From Atopsyche davidsoni (Eukaryota > Arthropoda > Insecta > Trichoptera > Hydrobiosidae): a stretch of 64,000 nt of DNA. The stretch lies in the NCBI GenBank assembly GCA_022113835.1, contig JAILWY010000013.1, positions 186,001 through 250,000 of the forward strand. The letters run 5' to 3'. The notes beneath the pieces were generated by a model, which was not told where the DNA came from, did no database searches, and saw only the letters and a list, made by a program, of their open reading frames with translations. Each line of letters begins with the position of its first letter. The stretch's first letter is position 1. This document shows, piece by piece, positions 12,952 to 26,771 of this stretch. The position numbers were made by a program, and so were the translations under genes.

Positions 12952-13068
12952 CGCCCCATGCAGCCCGGAGGCCCGGAGTAGCCGCCCCCGCCCCATGCAG
13001 CCCGGAGGCCCGGAGTAGCCGCCCCCGCCCCATGCAGCCCGGAGGCCCGGAGTAGCCGCCCCCGCCCC
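12952..13068 (+). repeat. 37-bp tandem repeat carrying three identical upstream ORFs
   Basis: Three exact 37-bp units. Each unit contains a complete mini-ORF, ATG CAG CCC GGA GGC CCG GAG TAG (encoding MQPGGPE). The starts are at 12958, 12995 and 13032 and the stops end at 12981, 13018 and 13055. The last stop ends 37 nt before the DIP start codon at 13093. If this DNA is part of the 5' leader, the three upstream ORFs would be expected to affect translation. Whether it is transcribed cannot be told from the sequence. Confidence 0.85.
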
Positions 13069-13092
13069 CGCCCCCAGGGCGCATCCCAGGCC

Positions 13093-13171
13093 ATGGCCGG
13101 CGGGCCCGGCGCCTGCGCCGCGCTGCTGCTCGCCGCCGCCGCCGCCCTGGGCGTCCTCGCCAGTGCCGAAG
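13093..13171 (+). CDS. DIP gene exon 1: signal peptide
   Basis: The ATG lies in a CCATGG context and encodes 26 codons plus one base. The hydrophobic core is followed by ASA-ED, a plausible signal-peptidase site. The donor AAG|GTAAGT is near consensus. The phase (one base left over) fits the acceptor at 38443 exactly. Linkage over 25 kb is an inference from phase, domain logic and the absence of a better start. Confidence 0.75.
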
Positions 13172-16100
13172 GTAAGTTGCACCTCCTCGCGGGACTTCCG
13201 CTTGGAGCATTTTCTTTTGTCGATATCTCCTCGTTCTTTCGAGATACTTCTCGAACAGTGCGAATTTCAACCGACATAGTGTAAATAAAACATATTATTA
13301 ATGGTAATTGTTCAGCAAGCTCTCAGATATATATTCTTTTAAACATATATTTAAACAAAAAATGGCACGCTATTTTTACACATGACAGTTATTTGGTGAC
13401 ATCACTCGAGAAACCCGGCGGAGAACATGTCCGGCAGCCCCGGGGGACAGGGCAACTCCGGGCCCCGGGGCCTCCGGGCCTCCGAGCCTCCGGGCCTCCG
13501 GGCCTCCGGGCATCCGAGCTAACCGCACTGCGCGCCTCGCCGTGTGGATGCGCGCTCGCCCGACGTTGTCTTCCGATAGCAATACTAGGAAAAACGTCTA
13601 CTCCAAAAGAAAAATTATAATCGGTTACCTATGTTCGTACTTTATAGTGTGATCTTCTCTGTTGACTAGGCATTACTCGCCGCATTAGTCAAGTTTTAAA
13701 AATCACGTCCAATTGATCTGTATAACCCCCCAAGGCCGCCGCGGGGAGAAGCCATAAAAAGGAATGAAAGCCCTCGCCGCGATGGCGAGTAGAGAGCGGA
13801 CGGGACTCGGACGCGGTGAATACTTTCCATAATAAATTAATTAGGGAATTTTGACAAGTCGAGCGACAGGCTCCCCGGACGGCGCTCCGGCGACTCCCGC
13901 AATTCCGCCTGACCGTTCTCGTCGAAAAATAATGTTTATACAATAAGATCGCAGTAGATTGATATTCAGGTCAAACTGCAAGGTTTTATCGCGATGCTCT
14001 TAGCTTCTCATTCCATCCGAGTACTTTGTTGCAACGGGTATGAATATATTTAGAGTATCACGTCATTATTATCAAAATGTAATCAGAAGTAAAATATAGC
14101 ATCGGTATGTTAATTGAGTATTATTATGTGAAAGTAATGGTCAACAGTCCTGTAAAAAAATATTGTGTAAAAATAAGTAAATTTTCAAACTCCACATATT
14201 TATACATCATCTTTCTATAGCAAAAACGTAAAAAAAGTCTTATATCTACTTCAACCGTAGTCTTAAATTAAGCATCTTTAAAGAATCAGTGGGTAGTCCC
14301 GGCCGCCGTAGTGTTCTGTGGCCAAATTGTTTTATAGCGACGCACTCGTTTCAGACGCAGTACAGATCGGATGGATTGATGTCCGCGCATGCTCTGCGAC
14401 CTCGGCTTCAATAGGTTTCTCATGTATATTTTTCTTCACTTTCGTCATCTTTTTTGAACTCTTAGCCTTCTCTATAAATTGTTTTTATACGACGGTTGTG
14501 TTAAGCCCTCACTTCTTGGATTCTTCGCTTTCTTCTTTTTTTCAAACATCCTGAAGGATGACGTACCTCGAGCGGACAGTTATTTTTGGATCAGCATCCA
14601 AAAATATAAATATAATATATATATATATAGCCGCGCCAGCGCGCGGCTGTGATCGTCCCGAACTTACTCAGTAACGTTCAACTCTTTAAATTTGTTGGGT
14701 CCATCTAGTTTCAGGTGAACGGGACACCCTTTCGATCAAAAACGTCTTAAATACCGCTTTTGGGGATAGAAAGACCTTATAATACTCTCCCATTCAACCA
14801 AAAATTATGCACCAGTTCGGGAAAATAGATTGATGGAAGCATAAATATACATTATTTACATAGGGCGCTCCGCTGAAGTCGTTGCCGCCGGTGACCGCTC
14901 GACTTAGGAAAGGTAAATTAGCTTTTTTCAATAAATAAGTAGCGATTTAAATTGACGCTTTATACAGATAACCCTTTTAAATTGGTCAAAAATAATTTAA
15001 ATACAAAATAAAAGCGATTCGATCGCCGGCCGCCTTCCGATAAAAAGAACGACCAGCACGCCAGAGTTTAAATAAATGCCTGCTAAAATGGTAAAATAAC
15101 TTTTAATACGACCGCGTAAACGTTGACCCCGCTCTGTAAGTTGCGGATCTGCACAGCTTTTAGCTAAAACTCTGAAAAAATATTTTGACCTGAGCGCCTA
15201 TTTGTCCGCCTCTCGGGGAATATTAATTAGGCGGGCCCTCCCCCGCCCCCGCCTTCCGGAAAAGTTCATCACCTCAAATGACGCGATTCCTCCTGCGACT
15301 CGGCGGCCGTCTGGAGGTCAGCGTCTCTCGCCGCCGATCAATGCCCAACGACGGAACCAGCTGACTTCCTCGCGCCCCCGTGCCCGCGCCCCCGTGCCCG
15401 CGCCCCCGTGCCCGCGCCCCCGTGCCCGCGCCCCGCGCAGATAGCGTTCAACTTTAATAATGGACATGTTTGGATAATGCCAACTTGAAAGCTTGGTGAA
15501 ATCGGTCACCAATAAAAATTTACACGTGGATGTATTTTTTTAAAAATATTAATGGACATGTGTGACTGAGCTACTCAAAATTTAAATATATATATTACTA
15601 ATCTCTCATTTTTTTGTTATGACATTATGAGGTTTATTTTTATAATTTATTTATAAATTATTTTTGCAAGTTTCCGATCTGATGATTATTTTTATTAAAT
15701 TGCCGACTGCGATTCACTCGGAGTATTCCTGATTGATAAAAAAATAAATTCTTCAAATTATCCAAACAGGAACCTCGTGTGGACGGGGTATCCAATAACA
15801 GATGAAAAGGTGAAAGCCAACAACTTCCCTCCTCGATTTCATCAGTCATCGTCGCTAGATAAGCAAAACTTGAATGAATTCATTTATTGAAATAAAAATA
15901 TTTTTTAGAAAATTATAACTATTTATGACATTATTACGTCAAACAAGCCGTAAATATATTTGCTGCGGTCTCTGTGAAGACCCAAGTGTACACCTCTATT
16001 AATGCGTAGTTCGGAAGAGCCTCTGTTGAACACTAACGTGACATATTATGATATGCACGACGAGAATGTGAGTTATTAGTATTTTGTCGGTAGTGATTAG

Positions 16101-19100
16101 CAGGTCCTCCGGACTCGACAGCGACCCGGCATAGATCCCGGGGGCGCTCCCGAGACGCGGGTAGAGACCGACATTTCCAAACTTTGCCGGATTTCCAATA
16201 AATTACACTTTTTATTGGAAACGTTTTTGGGCTTTCTACTTAAGTTCTGTTTGTGTATAAAATAGTAATGCTAAAACCTTTTCCAAATAATGAGACGGAG
16301 AACTCCTATCTGGGTCAGGAAAAGGCCATTCGAACTCGGGAATAGGATGAGTGCGCATTTCATTTAATTTATCAAAGCTTCAGAATACACGGCGTGTTCT
16401 TTGGGCGATTCGATTAGATCGTATATGTTCACTTTTGCGACCGTGTAGCTCGGAGTGTATTTTAAACTACGTATAGAAAAACCGATCGATATAAAATAAA
16501 TATTTAACAAAAGTATGTATAACATTTGATACAATTAAGTCAATAATAATAAACTAATTCGGTCATGGCACCGGGTCGGCCCGGAGCGTACGCGGGCGCG
16601 TTCTCCGGGGGCGCGCGACTCCCGGAATATTAATAAGGTTTTTTCTGGAAATGGCTTGTCCACTTAATGCCCTAATGTGATTTAATTGCGTGTCGCGGGA
16701 GCCGCCCGGGAAGTCGTGCCGTGTTTTTCGCGCCCAGGAGACTAAAAACGAATTATTATTTTTATTATTTATTTATAAATCACAATGTATAAAAAAAGAA
16801 ATATCACATTAAAAACAAAATTTTATAAATTTTAAGATAAAAATGGTGAAGAAAATTTTTTGTATAAAATTATTTTAGTTATATATTATAGGCGAGTAGA
16901 AATAATTCCTTGATTTTAATGTTATTTTGACCTTTGAATATTTTAAAGGAGAATTAAATAAAAGAATTCAATTATCAAATGGATAAACAACAAGTATCCA
17001 GACAGAAAGAAAGCGCGGAGATGATAGATGAGCCGGGGGCGCTCCACCGACGCGGGATGTTTAATCTCCGATCGATCAACCAGTGACAGGCTGCAGTCCC
17101 CGGGGCCCCGCGTGATATCGGTTACGCAGCGAGCTTATATCCGAAAGACAGGGTCCTACTAGTACTTCACGGCTTTATTTTCGAGCTTTTTTGTCTGGGA
17201 CCCAAATAGACGAAAATAGTTTATCAACCGGCAAGTCGGGGGTCCCCCAGCGTCCCCCGGTGATCCCCGGCGACTCTCGAAGACCCCCGAAGACCCCCGG
17301 TGACCCCCGCAGGCATCTGTCAGTTCAAAATTGCATTTGTTAATATATAGGTTTTTTGTACGTATAAAATAGCATATATATGTATTATATTCAGCTCCCG
17401 TAGCGCGAGGTTCATTTGACAAGCGGGAGTATGGACGCACTGTTGTATTTTCTTTATTATTTGTATACTAAGTATTATTTGTAATTAAGATTTTTGCATT
17501 TTTTTTTTTTTACGATCATATCTTGAAAATTAGAAACACTCCGTTAATTTTGAGGTTGATCCTCTGAACTGTAACAGTCACGCCGCACCGTTTGAGTCAC
17601 GTCATGTCATGGCGACCGCCGGCTCTGTGATTCATTTTAGGGGAAGATTTTAAATGGCAATATGTTACTCCATTGATAAATAACAAAAACCTCACTGGAA
17701 CCCGACGCAGCCATCGATCTCAGCCAGCGGCGCCCGCGGCGTGCTGCGGCCCGCAAGCCCTGCCGGCGGTTCAACGGGGACCAGCCGCAAGCTTGCGGCT
17801 CCCGCTCGGGGCTAAGAGATCATTCGCGGTTATTTCAAAGCTTTGATTTATATCGTTTGTGCTTTAGAATAAGTAAGCGATTCTATCGTCGAAGCGACAG
17901 ATGGAAGAACGAATTTATTTAAAAAAGTATTTTCCATATAATATTAGTCTAATTACTCGGTCTGCACGACAATTGGCCGCACAGCCGACACTCGCCGGCG
18001 GCCCGCGAGTCCCCCCGGTCCCTCTCGACTGACCGCCGTGTGGTCAGACGGCATTTTCAAGTAAGACAAAGCTTCTGGAACAAACCCCCTAATTAAGTAA
18101 GCCCACCTGCCCGCCTTTTTTGCCAGGACTCGCCTGCCGAGTTTCTTGTCTCGCTTTTTGCTCGGGCGGGTCCTCGGGGCCGCGGGCCGCGGTGCGGCTC
18201 CCCTGTAAGAGGATTAGTGGCCTCGCTCGGGCGCCTCTGTCTCGTTTTTATTTATTTGTCGTGTCTAAATGATTTAATTTATAAATCAGTCACTTAACTC
18301 GGGCCTCGTCTCGGATACGAATACTGTTTTGTCAGATACTTTTCATTTTGTCTCTGAGTGGCTTTGGAAGTTAATTTTCTTAAGTTAATAATGTATTCAA
18401 GTACGATTACTTACAAAATACGCTTCGTTAAGTATCTTTGCGAAAAACGTACATTTTTTTAGAATTTTCAGAGCATTTAATAGAAAGGTATTTCCAAACG
18501 ATACGGCCCCTTCGCGAGGATACTTCCGCACCCCCCGAGGACGAGACCTGAGCGTCAGCGTCGCACAACCGCGCCGCACAACTGCGTCGCATGACTGTGT
18601 AGCAAGACCGAGTCGTCAGACCGTGCCGCACGGGGTGTGAATCATAATATCGATGCTCCGTGTGTGAGTGCTGACCGCATCGCAAGACAGGGTGTGACAT
18701 CATTCGAGAATACCAGAGGTCGGAGCCCGAGCGTGTCTCGGTAGACGCGATCAAGTCGCACGCGTGGTCTCGCGGGGCGGCTCATCCACAACGCCGCTGC
18801 TCCCGAGCGAGCGTCCCTCCGCGAGGTACGCTCGTGCGAGCGAAGGCAATTAGATTAAACAAAAAACATGTTCTGTTGTGAATTGAAAAACGACTTTGTT
18901 CGGAATAATAAAACGAGCTATCGAATACATCCAGTAATAATATATTTTGCAAACGGTTGAAACTGATAAGAAACTTTCATTCTACTCCGTGAAACAATTC
19001 CGTAAACTTGCATTATCTTCGGTAATGTTTAATTGTAATATTCTAGCGCTACTGACATACGCACTTATCTGTAAATGTTACAAACGTAATTAAACGACGG

Positions 19101-22100
19101 AGCCCTTCACATTTAGCCAAAGGGAAACTTTAACAAAGATATGAAAAATACCTCAACAGTTACACATCTCGAGAATACCGAACATCGGCGCTAAGGCGCT
19201 CGCGTCGGCAGTTCGTCGAGCTTATTTAAAAAATGAAGAAAGTCGTTAAGCGGAGTTTGACGATTATACTTATTTGTTCGAAATGACAAAACAAAGTGCC
19301 CCGCCCCGCCCCGCGGTGATCAATCTCCCCCGCGCGGCTTACCGCGTCAGATTACTCAATGCTATCGCCTCCATTGAGCGCCCGCCAGCCCTAATGCGAA
19401 TCAAATTAAAGCAAATCTCTTTAAATACTAAAAACTAGATCGATACTGGCCGCGACGGCGCCCGCTCGCGAGAGCTTAGCTAAGCGGTTTTAAAGATTTC
19501 ATTAAATTATTTTTTCCCTTTTCAAATGACCCTATACTGAATTTACCGTTTCAAGTTTACTACACTCGTGCAATGAATAAAATTAAAAAGCATTTCAAAT
19601 AATCCCAGCAGTATTTATTCGCTGCGCTGTCAGTACTGGCGATTTGATTTAGTCACAGTCCGCGAAATTCAGAGCGAGAGATATTTTTCATTAGCTCCCC
19701 TTTTTTCCTTTCGAGAGCTGGAAATGCATTTCGGGCAATACTTCAGGCCGACAGTCGTCAGCCCTTCAATTAGGAAGGGAAGCGGCGCGGCCGAAAGTGC
19801 CTGCGCAAAAATATTATTTTATGTCGCGCGTATTTTTTACGGGCATTTAGACCAATTTTTTAAAAGTATGAATATCAACGGGTACAATATCAACAAAATG
19901 ACTCGGTGGTAATTTTATTATTGAAAAATAGCAAACGCAATGGCCTTAAAATATAAAACACCGGTCGTTCCCTTCGAACGCATCGAGTTTTTTTAATTTT
20001 GTGCTTTCTAAATTTTACCGATTTTTTTATCAGCTACTTACGGCAAAAGTTGAATACTTCCCGATGTTCGCGCGTTACCTCGCATTTAAATTAGATTGTA
20101 AAATCTTCACAAAGCTTTCTTCAAATCCTGACTGATTCAAAATAATAACTTTACTCGAAAAGAAGCGTAGTGAGTGTCGTTCGCGGGAACAGAAACAACA
20201 AATAAAAGTCGGAAGAGCGCACGTCTGCGCCGAGATAGCGGAATTCTCGCGCGACGCCCGGCGACTCCGAGTCTCGCTGGAACGCAAACTTTGTTCAAGG
20301 TGAGTAATGCACCGGCTTTTCTCCGGCGCTGAGGTGACTCGTCACTCGTCACTCGTCACTCGTCACTCGTCACTCGTCACTCGTCACTTGTCACTCGTCA
20401 CTCGTTCCGCCCGAAGTCCTCGAGTACCGGGGCCAGGGCAGTGCGCGTTAGCGTCCGCGTAATCCAGGATAAGTTTCATGTTAACCCCGTTCGGGCGAAA
20501 CTGGTCAGGACCGCTTCTTTTTATAAATAATTTCATATAAACTCAGCTATACTCTCTTTCATTCTGTATAAGATGATATTGGAAGTTGACATTTGAAGTA
20601 TTTCAATCTCTCGTCAAACAATTCGCAGAAATAAACAAATTACGTGTACACATTTGTATTGACGATTCTGCTGTTTTTGGACCTTATAAAAGCCACAAAA
20701 AGACAACAAATGAAGATTTGACGTAATCGAATACCGAGAACGCTTGGAGAGACGGCCAGTGTCGGGCTATCAGGCAAAAAGTCAATAGCTTACATTTTTT
20801 ATTCTCGCCCATTTTATGCTCGGTTATAATTGTATCAGTAGAGAGGAGCATTAAATGTAATTTATATTAAAAATGGCAACGTAAAATTCTCTTCAGCTTT
20901 ATTTTCACCCAATTTTTTCCATCTCACATTACTAAGTGTGCAATTAGCAACTTTCCAGAGAGATGTATTTATAACCTGTACCCAAAATCGAGTGTATTGT
21001 TGAATCAGCCCCAAAACAAATCGGCCCTCCGCGCCCAGCTTTCGGTAGGCCCAGGGAAATTATCTTCAAATTCAAAATTTTAGAAAATATAAGTGAGACT
21101 TCCCGTGACGTATTTGCGCTGATTTTAATATCAATAATGTATACTTATCTGAGTGTCGCGCGCGGGCAGAGCTGTGGCCGCTCACTCCCGCGGGGGATTC
21201 CAAGCTTTCATTGATTGAGTCATGCCAGTATTGGGGAGCTGCGGGGCTGGCGATTCCGCGGGCCTCGTGCAATGAGGGAAATCACTATTTTCAATTTGGC
21301 GTTTTGTTTGAATTTCTTTCGCATCTTTTTTAAGCTCTAACACGAGTTGCCTTTCAGAACCGATACATATTTTTCAGTGCGTTTTAATATTCGATTCAGT
21401 AATGCATATATTTTATTCAAACCGAGAGCACAAAAACATTATATATTTTACATCTAGCTCAACTTTACAATACTCATGAACTTCAATGGTTTTGTAAAGA
21501 TGCTAGGTGAGCACGCGACTGCAGCTTCCGGTCACCGTCCAGAGATAAATATTATATGCCTCTCACAGTGATGACCGAGTACCGGTCGAACTCGCAAACG
21601 CAGGTTCTCACGTTCTTGCAGTCAACTTCAAAAAGTATCGGATCTTCTTGCAGATTCGGTAGTTCAGCAGATATAACACTAACGATTTGATTTGGAACAA
21701 TTTTTCTTTCAGTCAAATTAGAATATGAGCGTGCGGAAAATTACGTTTTTGCCATTCAATCGAATACATCTAGTATTGCACTTCGCCGTGTATATGATTT
21801 TTTTATCGTGAGATCCATGAGTTTTTGTTTAAAAACTCTAGCTGTCAGATCATGTCTGTGATGCGATGACTGACCAGGCGATAGCAAATCTTTGATTTCC
21901 GACCAAGCAGGATTGTACATAAATGTGATTAAATGATCTGGTCTCAAATGAATGACAGTTCTGTTGTTTTTTTTTTGTTGTGCATTATAAAACTTTATAC
22001 TAATCTTAACAAACATCAGTATTATTGGATTTCAAATGAAACCGGTTTGGTGCATATCGGTTCGATGGTTTTAAAACTTAGCGCAGCCAGATCCACTCTG

Positions 22101-25100
22101 GTTTTTGAGTTTGTGTTTCATATATATATATTAGGGTGTCCCTTATATGACCAAAAAATTTTTTTTTTCAAATTTCGAAATGCATACCCTCTACTTTTTT
22201 TACTAATGCTATAAGATACTTAAATATAAAATTTCATCTTTCTAGCATAATTGCAACCAGTGCCGACTGAGCTTCAAAGTTTAGTAAAAAACGTGTTTTG
22301 TCTTGATATTTCGGTCTGGTATAAAATCATTATAAATGCAATAAATTAAGTGAATAAAAGTAAAAATTCAATTAGATGAACATTAATCTTTAATCAAAAA
22401 CATAAAGTAATAACAATCAGTCAGGGTAACTTTTTTTTAGAGTTGTTTTTTTACAGTCCGGATACAATTTTCTATGTTCCTGGACACAGCGCAGCAAGAA
22501 CTGTTTTTGTTCTTCTTCAGCCGTGATAAGTCCGTTAAAATCTTGCATCATTTTAACAGCCCTTTCAGCAGTATCATTCACAACTCTCAAATAACTTATT
22601 TTTCTTTTAGTTTCCAGAAAAGCAGCATTATTATTCCAAGAAGATACATCTTCCTTTAGAAAACTGTTGTCGATCTGCAGTCGTGATAAAAATTGTTTGC
22701 TCTTTTCCGATACGAAATCATGCAGTGTTTTGTCTGGAAAAAAAAGAAAAAAAAGACAAATAACAAAAAAAAATCTACAACAATTTAAATATATCACAAA
22801 AAGTCAATTTAACTTACCAAACAACTTTTGAGGAAGTTCTTCCTTTGACGGGTCATCGCGTTTGTTAAAATCTGAGGTTTTGTCCCGGTTGAAGTTGGCA
22901 ATCATTTTCTTCTTAGTTTGGTTATCAACTTCATCATCAAACAGTGATAGAATAACTGTCTCTTCACATAAATACCACAAGTGATGGCTAAACTTGCTTA
23001 TAGAAGCATTAGAAATTGTTGCGTCAACTTTTTCGTACTCTTTTAACATCTTCAAGAAGCGCAAATCTTGGTTAGGTGCTTTGATCGCCACTGTACATTC
23101 GAGCCAAGGCTTAACATACAACACCACGACAAATAAGCAAACATCTTGTAGAGCCTTTTTGTCCTTCGCAGTTATTCTGCATTGTGACTGAGGTAAACAT
23201 ATTTCTAAAAAATAGATCGCTCTCGCCATCCAGCGTGCCTGATGCATGGCTCCGGGGGGGCTTAGTTTTAATTTTTCCTCTGTGTCTCCTCCCAAAAATA
23301 TTACGCACAGTTCGACCAATTCGCGGTAGTCATCTCTTAAATAACCTTTGTCTAATTCTGCCTTATAAAATATTAACAAAGCTTGAATGTCTGTCTCGGC
23401 AACACGTTGTTTTACGAAATTAAGAGATGGTTCAATGTTACTAGCGTCGATGTTTTTCCAATTTTCTCTGAACTTTTTAAGCATTGGAATATCTGGGCTA
23501 CTAGTAATTTGCTTAATTTTACTTTCAAAGACAGCTTTTAGGACCAATTCATAAACATGATGACGACAGGTGAAAAGCAGCAATTCTCTTCCTAAAGTTT
23601 GCTCCAAAATAGCACAAGCTTCATTGAAATGGCCAGTATTGGAAGCTGTTGTGTCGCAGCACATTATTTGTACTTTATTGTGAAGGTTCCAATCAAAGAG
23701 AGCTGTTGAAACAGCCTTAGCTTGATGTTTTCCAGAAGAATGTTCTAGTTTCGGCACTGCAAGAAGCCGTTCCTTATCGTCAAACGAAGCAATAACTGGC
23801 AAGCGTTCTTCTTTAGAACTTCGTTCATCCAACCCGGGTAATAGTTTTCCATCCCAATGGACTGTGACTACGTCGGGTACATTGTTTTGGAAGTCAGATT
23901 TTAATGCTCCTGCCCTTGATTTTCTAGTTTCAGCAGCTAGTGATTCTCTTTGTCTTACAACCCTTTCCTCTTCTTCCAATCGTCGTTGTTTAGATCTATC
24001 TTCTTTTTCCGCCAATTTTTTATCAACACCACCTAAGCATCCTGGTCGATCTGGCTGTCTCTGTTTCATTAAAAATAATTTATCTTCCTCTATTTTCATT
24101 CTCTCAAAAGCATCAGCATGTGCAATATCAAACAAATTATCAAGATCAATTTTGAAATTGTTCTCACGGCTCTTGAACGTAACCTGAGTTTTCTTACAAT
24201 TTTTTTGCATCTCTCTCCAAACATGATATAAATCAACAATTTTCTTCACGCAGTTAGGAAATGCCCCTGTTGGAATTCTTGCTTTTTCCCAATATATGAT
24301 GCACTCCCTAATCACAAGATTTGCACTTTCACTAACAGTCAGTTTAACCTCAAGAATATTGTTAAATAGGACCGAGAGAAATTGTCGATTAGATGGTAAT
24401 TTTGCACCATTTATTTGATATCTAGGCAAACCGATAAGGAAATTATTTTGTTTATGACTCCGTAATTCTACCGACATGTTAACGCACTAAACAATGGAGC
24501 ACTACTAATCTCAAAAATCACGTATGAAATGACAAATAAAACATGTAGGTAACTACATGTTTTATTTGTAAAAGTCACAGCGCAGTACTTACGCAACTTG
24601 TATGGACAAGTTAAAATCGCAAGTCGGCACGGATTATCGTTTATAAATCGAACTAATATTTTTTTCTAGACAATATAGGGTTATTACTAAACTTTTAAGA
24701 AGGTATGCGTAAAAAAATATCGAACTTGAAATTTAAGGGACACCCTAATATATATAGATTAAAGTTTTTTAATATATTTCTAAAAACACACCCCCACAAA
24801 ACTTTTGACTTCAATATTTAATTAATGATATGAGATATGTCATAAATATATTTATTTCTTTTGCAATTTTGAAAAATACTCATTTGAGAAATAATTATTT
24901 AGTATTATTCCATTATATAAATGTAAAGCAATATAATTGCTCGGTTGACCGACTCTGACAATGTTTACTGTTTTATCGGCCATCGGCTGATGGCCGATAA
25001 AACAGGGAGCCGAGCGGTCATAAATTGTGGTTAAGAGATAAATGATATTGTGGGCGAAACCATATTAGTGATAATTTAAGATAAAAGTGAAGTGGAGTGG

Positions 25101-26735
25101 ACAATAGATATAATTTGTCGTTTCTTTACAATTCTAGGTAAGAGGATGTATTGTATATTACACTTTATAAGAATTATAATTTTGTAGAAGTGTCAAAATA
25201 AAAATCTTTATAATTCTAGAGCAACGCCATTGTTTTCTACCCACACTTCATAGTCTTATATAAATATAGAAAACACCAAATGGTTTACAAACTGCGCATA
25301 TTTATCTCCGAAATAGTGAGAGCACTTTTTCTTTAAGAGACATAATCAAACTCTATTTTACGATGCCTCTACATAGAGAAAAAGCCCTCACTTTCTTGAC
25401 AATAGATGTCAAAAGTTTATTAAACGTTTGGTTTATTTGTATTGTTTTGCTTCCTAAAAATTGCGGCCCGGTGAACGGGAGACTTTCTGTACAAAAACAT
25501 ATAATTCCTCAATATCCAAACGAAAAAATTCTTTGGAAAGGGTTAGATGGGAATATCCTTCGATCTCCCTAACAACAAAGCTAATCTGCCGAGAATGCGA
25601 CCAGCCGGGCACGGCCGCATCCCTCCGTTCGCTGGGAGTCGCTTGACTACCTGGTTTTCCGTGTACCGTTTTAATCTTACAGACCAAGGTGACTACAAAT
25701 ACTCCATAAAATGTTTTTTTTTTTATCATAAGAGGTCTTGCAGTCAGCATACAATCAAGGGAAATAGTGTTTTTGACAACAAGAGAACATGGAAATTAGT
25801 GTGCCTGATTTATATGCCACAACTTAATTTTTCTAAAGTTGAATTTGAAGTCAAACTAAATTTCATTTAAACATTAAGATAAAAATAATTTGCAAATAGA
25901 TTGAATATAACGGGTTAAAATTTGCACGCGAGTAGCGGAGATCAATCTAAAAAATGGACCTCCTCCACGCCTTCCTTCATCTGTTTGCTCGCAACCTTTC
26001 ATATTTATTCCAGAAATTCCTCTTTTATTTTCTCTTTTTGCCTTTCACGACTCTGCTTGTAAATGCCACGGTGAATCTTCACTTATTGAAAGTTTTAAAT
26101 TTAAATATTTTCTTCTATCCACACATATCTATAATATTCAATGGTTGTTTACGGCTCGTGTGACTTCATTGTCAAAAGCTTAGCTTTATCAGAAAAAAAG
26201 CCTTTGAGAAAACTATAAGCTTATTTATGTCGTGAATCCCTACAGCCCCCTTGGCCGGCCGCCGCGTGGTGGTAGGCAAGCCTTGCCTGCCTGCCACCAA
26301 GTATCAGGCTTGAAAAGGCACCAATTACGAATATATTTTCAATTTATTGAAATAGTCGTATTAAAACATGTTCAATTATAATATTTTATAAATAAGATGA
26401 CAATACAAGCTGCATTTTTTAAAAAATATTAATAATTTTCTGTTTCTGTTAACGGTAGGTGTTACATATACCACTTAGGTTTCCATAAATTCTATGACGA
26501 CAATGTCAAGACGTGTGTATGTGATAAAATATCATCATCAAGAAGATCATAGGAAGCTTTATTCATATGGAACTATTCAGAAATACACGACAGCGATGCC
26601 TGGCGTAACACTGGCGAAATTTTTTTTTTACTATAATTTTTTGGTATCTAGTTATTGCTTCCTACTGATTATTGGTTAATAGAAATGAAAATGAAAAAAA
26701 AAATTAATTACTCCAACCTGAGAATAACTATGAAT

Positions 26736-26771
<36 letters not shown>

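Larger units (their letters stand above)
22132..24747 (-). mobile_element. Intact 2.6-kb DNA transposon, copy 1
   Basis: The ends are inverted: TAGGGTGTCCCTTA at 22132 and TAAGGGACACCCTA ending at 24747. The flanks are ATATATAT on both sides, so a 6- or 8-bp target duplication is possible but hidden by AT-repeat context. Inside is one two-exon transposase gene. A second copy, 43157-45767, is the same from end to end apart from small changes. The TAGGG tip fits the hAT-type YARNG rule and could also fit other superfamilies. I cannot settle the superfamily. Confidence 0.92.
21602..24758 (-). mobile_element. Helitron remnant (group B), interrupted by a DNA transposon
   Basis: On the minus strand, 22131 down to about 21602 encodes Rep-domain pieces: [20 protein letters not shown], then [20 protein letters not shown] and TARVFKQKL, then a frameshifted [10 protein letters not shown] and FPHAHILI block. 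The sequence near 22040-22120 matches the 5' region of the group B copy at 47743. Reading through the inserted transposon (22132-24747), the 5' tip reads TC-TATATATAT at 24758 downward, preceded by A, like TCTATATATATAAAACAC at 47743. The 3' part and the helicase are missing. No intact ORF remains. Confidence 0.8.

Noticed and set aside
12777..13277. Long Gly/Ala/Arg-rich minus-strand frames opposite exon 1
   Set aside because: They are shadows of the 37-bp repeat and the GC-rich signal-peptide exon.
22994..24187. Plus-strand frames of 65-107 codons inside the transposon (repeated at 44020-45207)
   Set aside because: They are antisense shadows of the transposase and recur identically in the broken copy.
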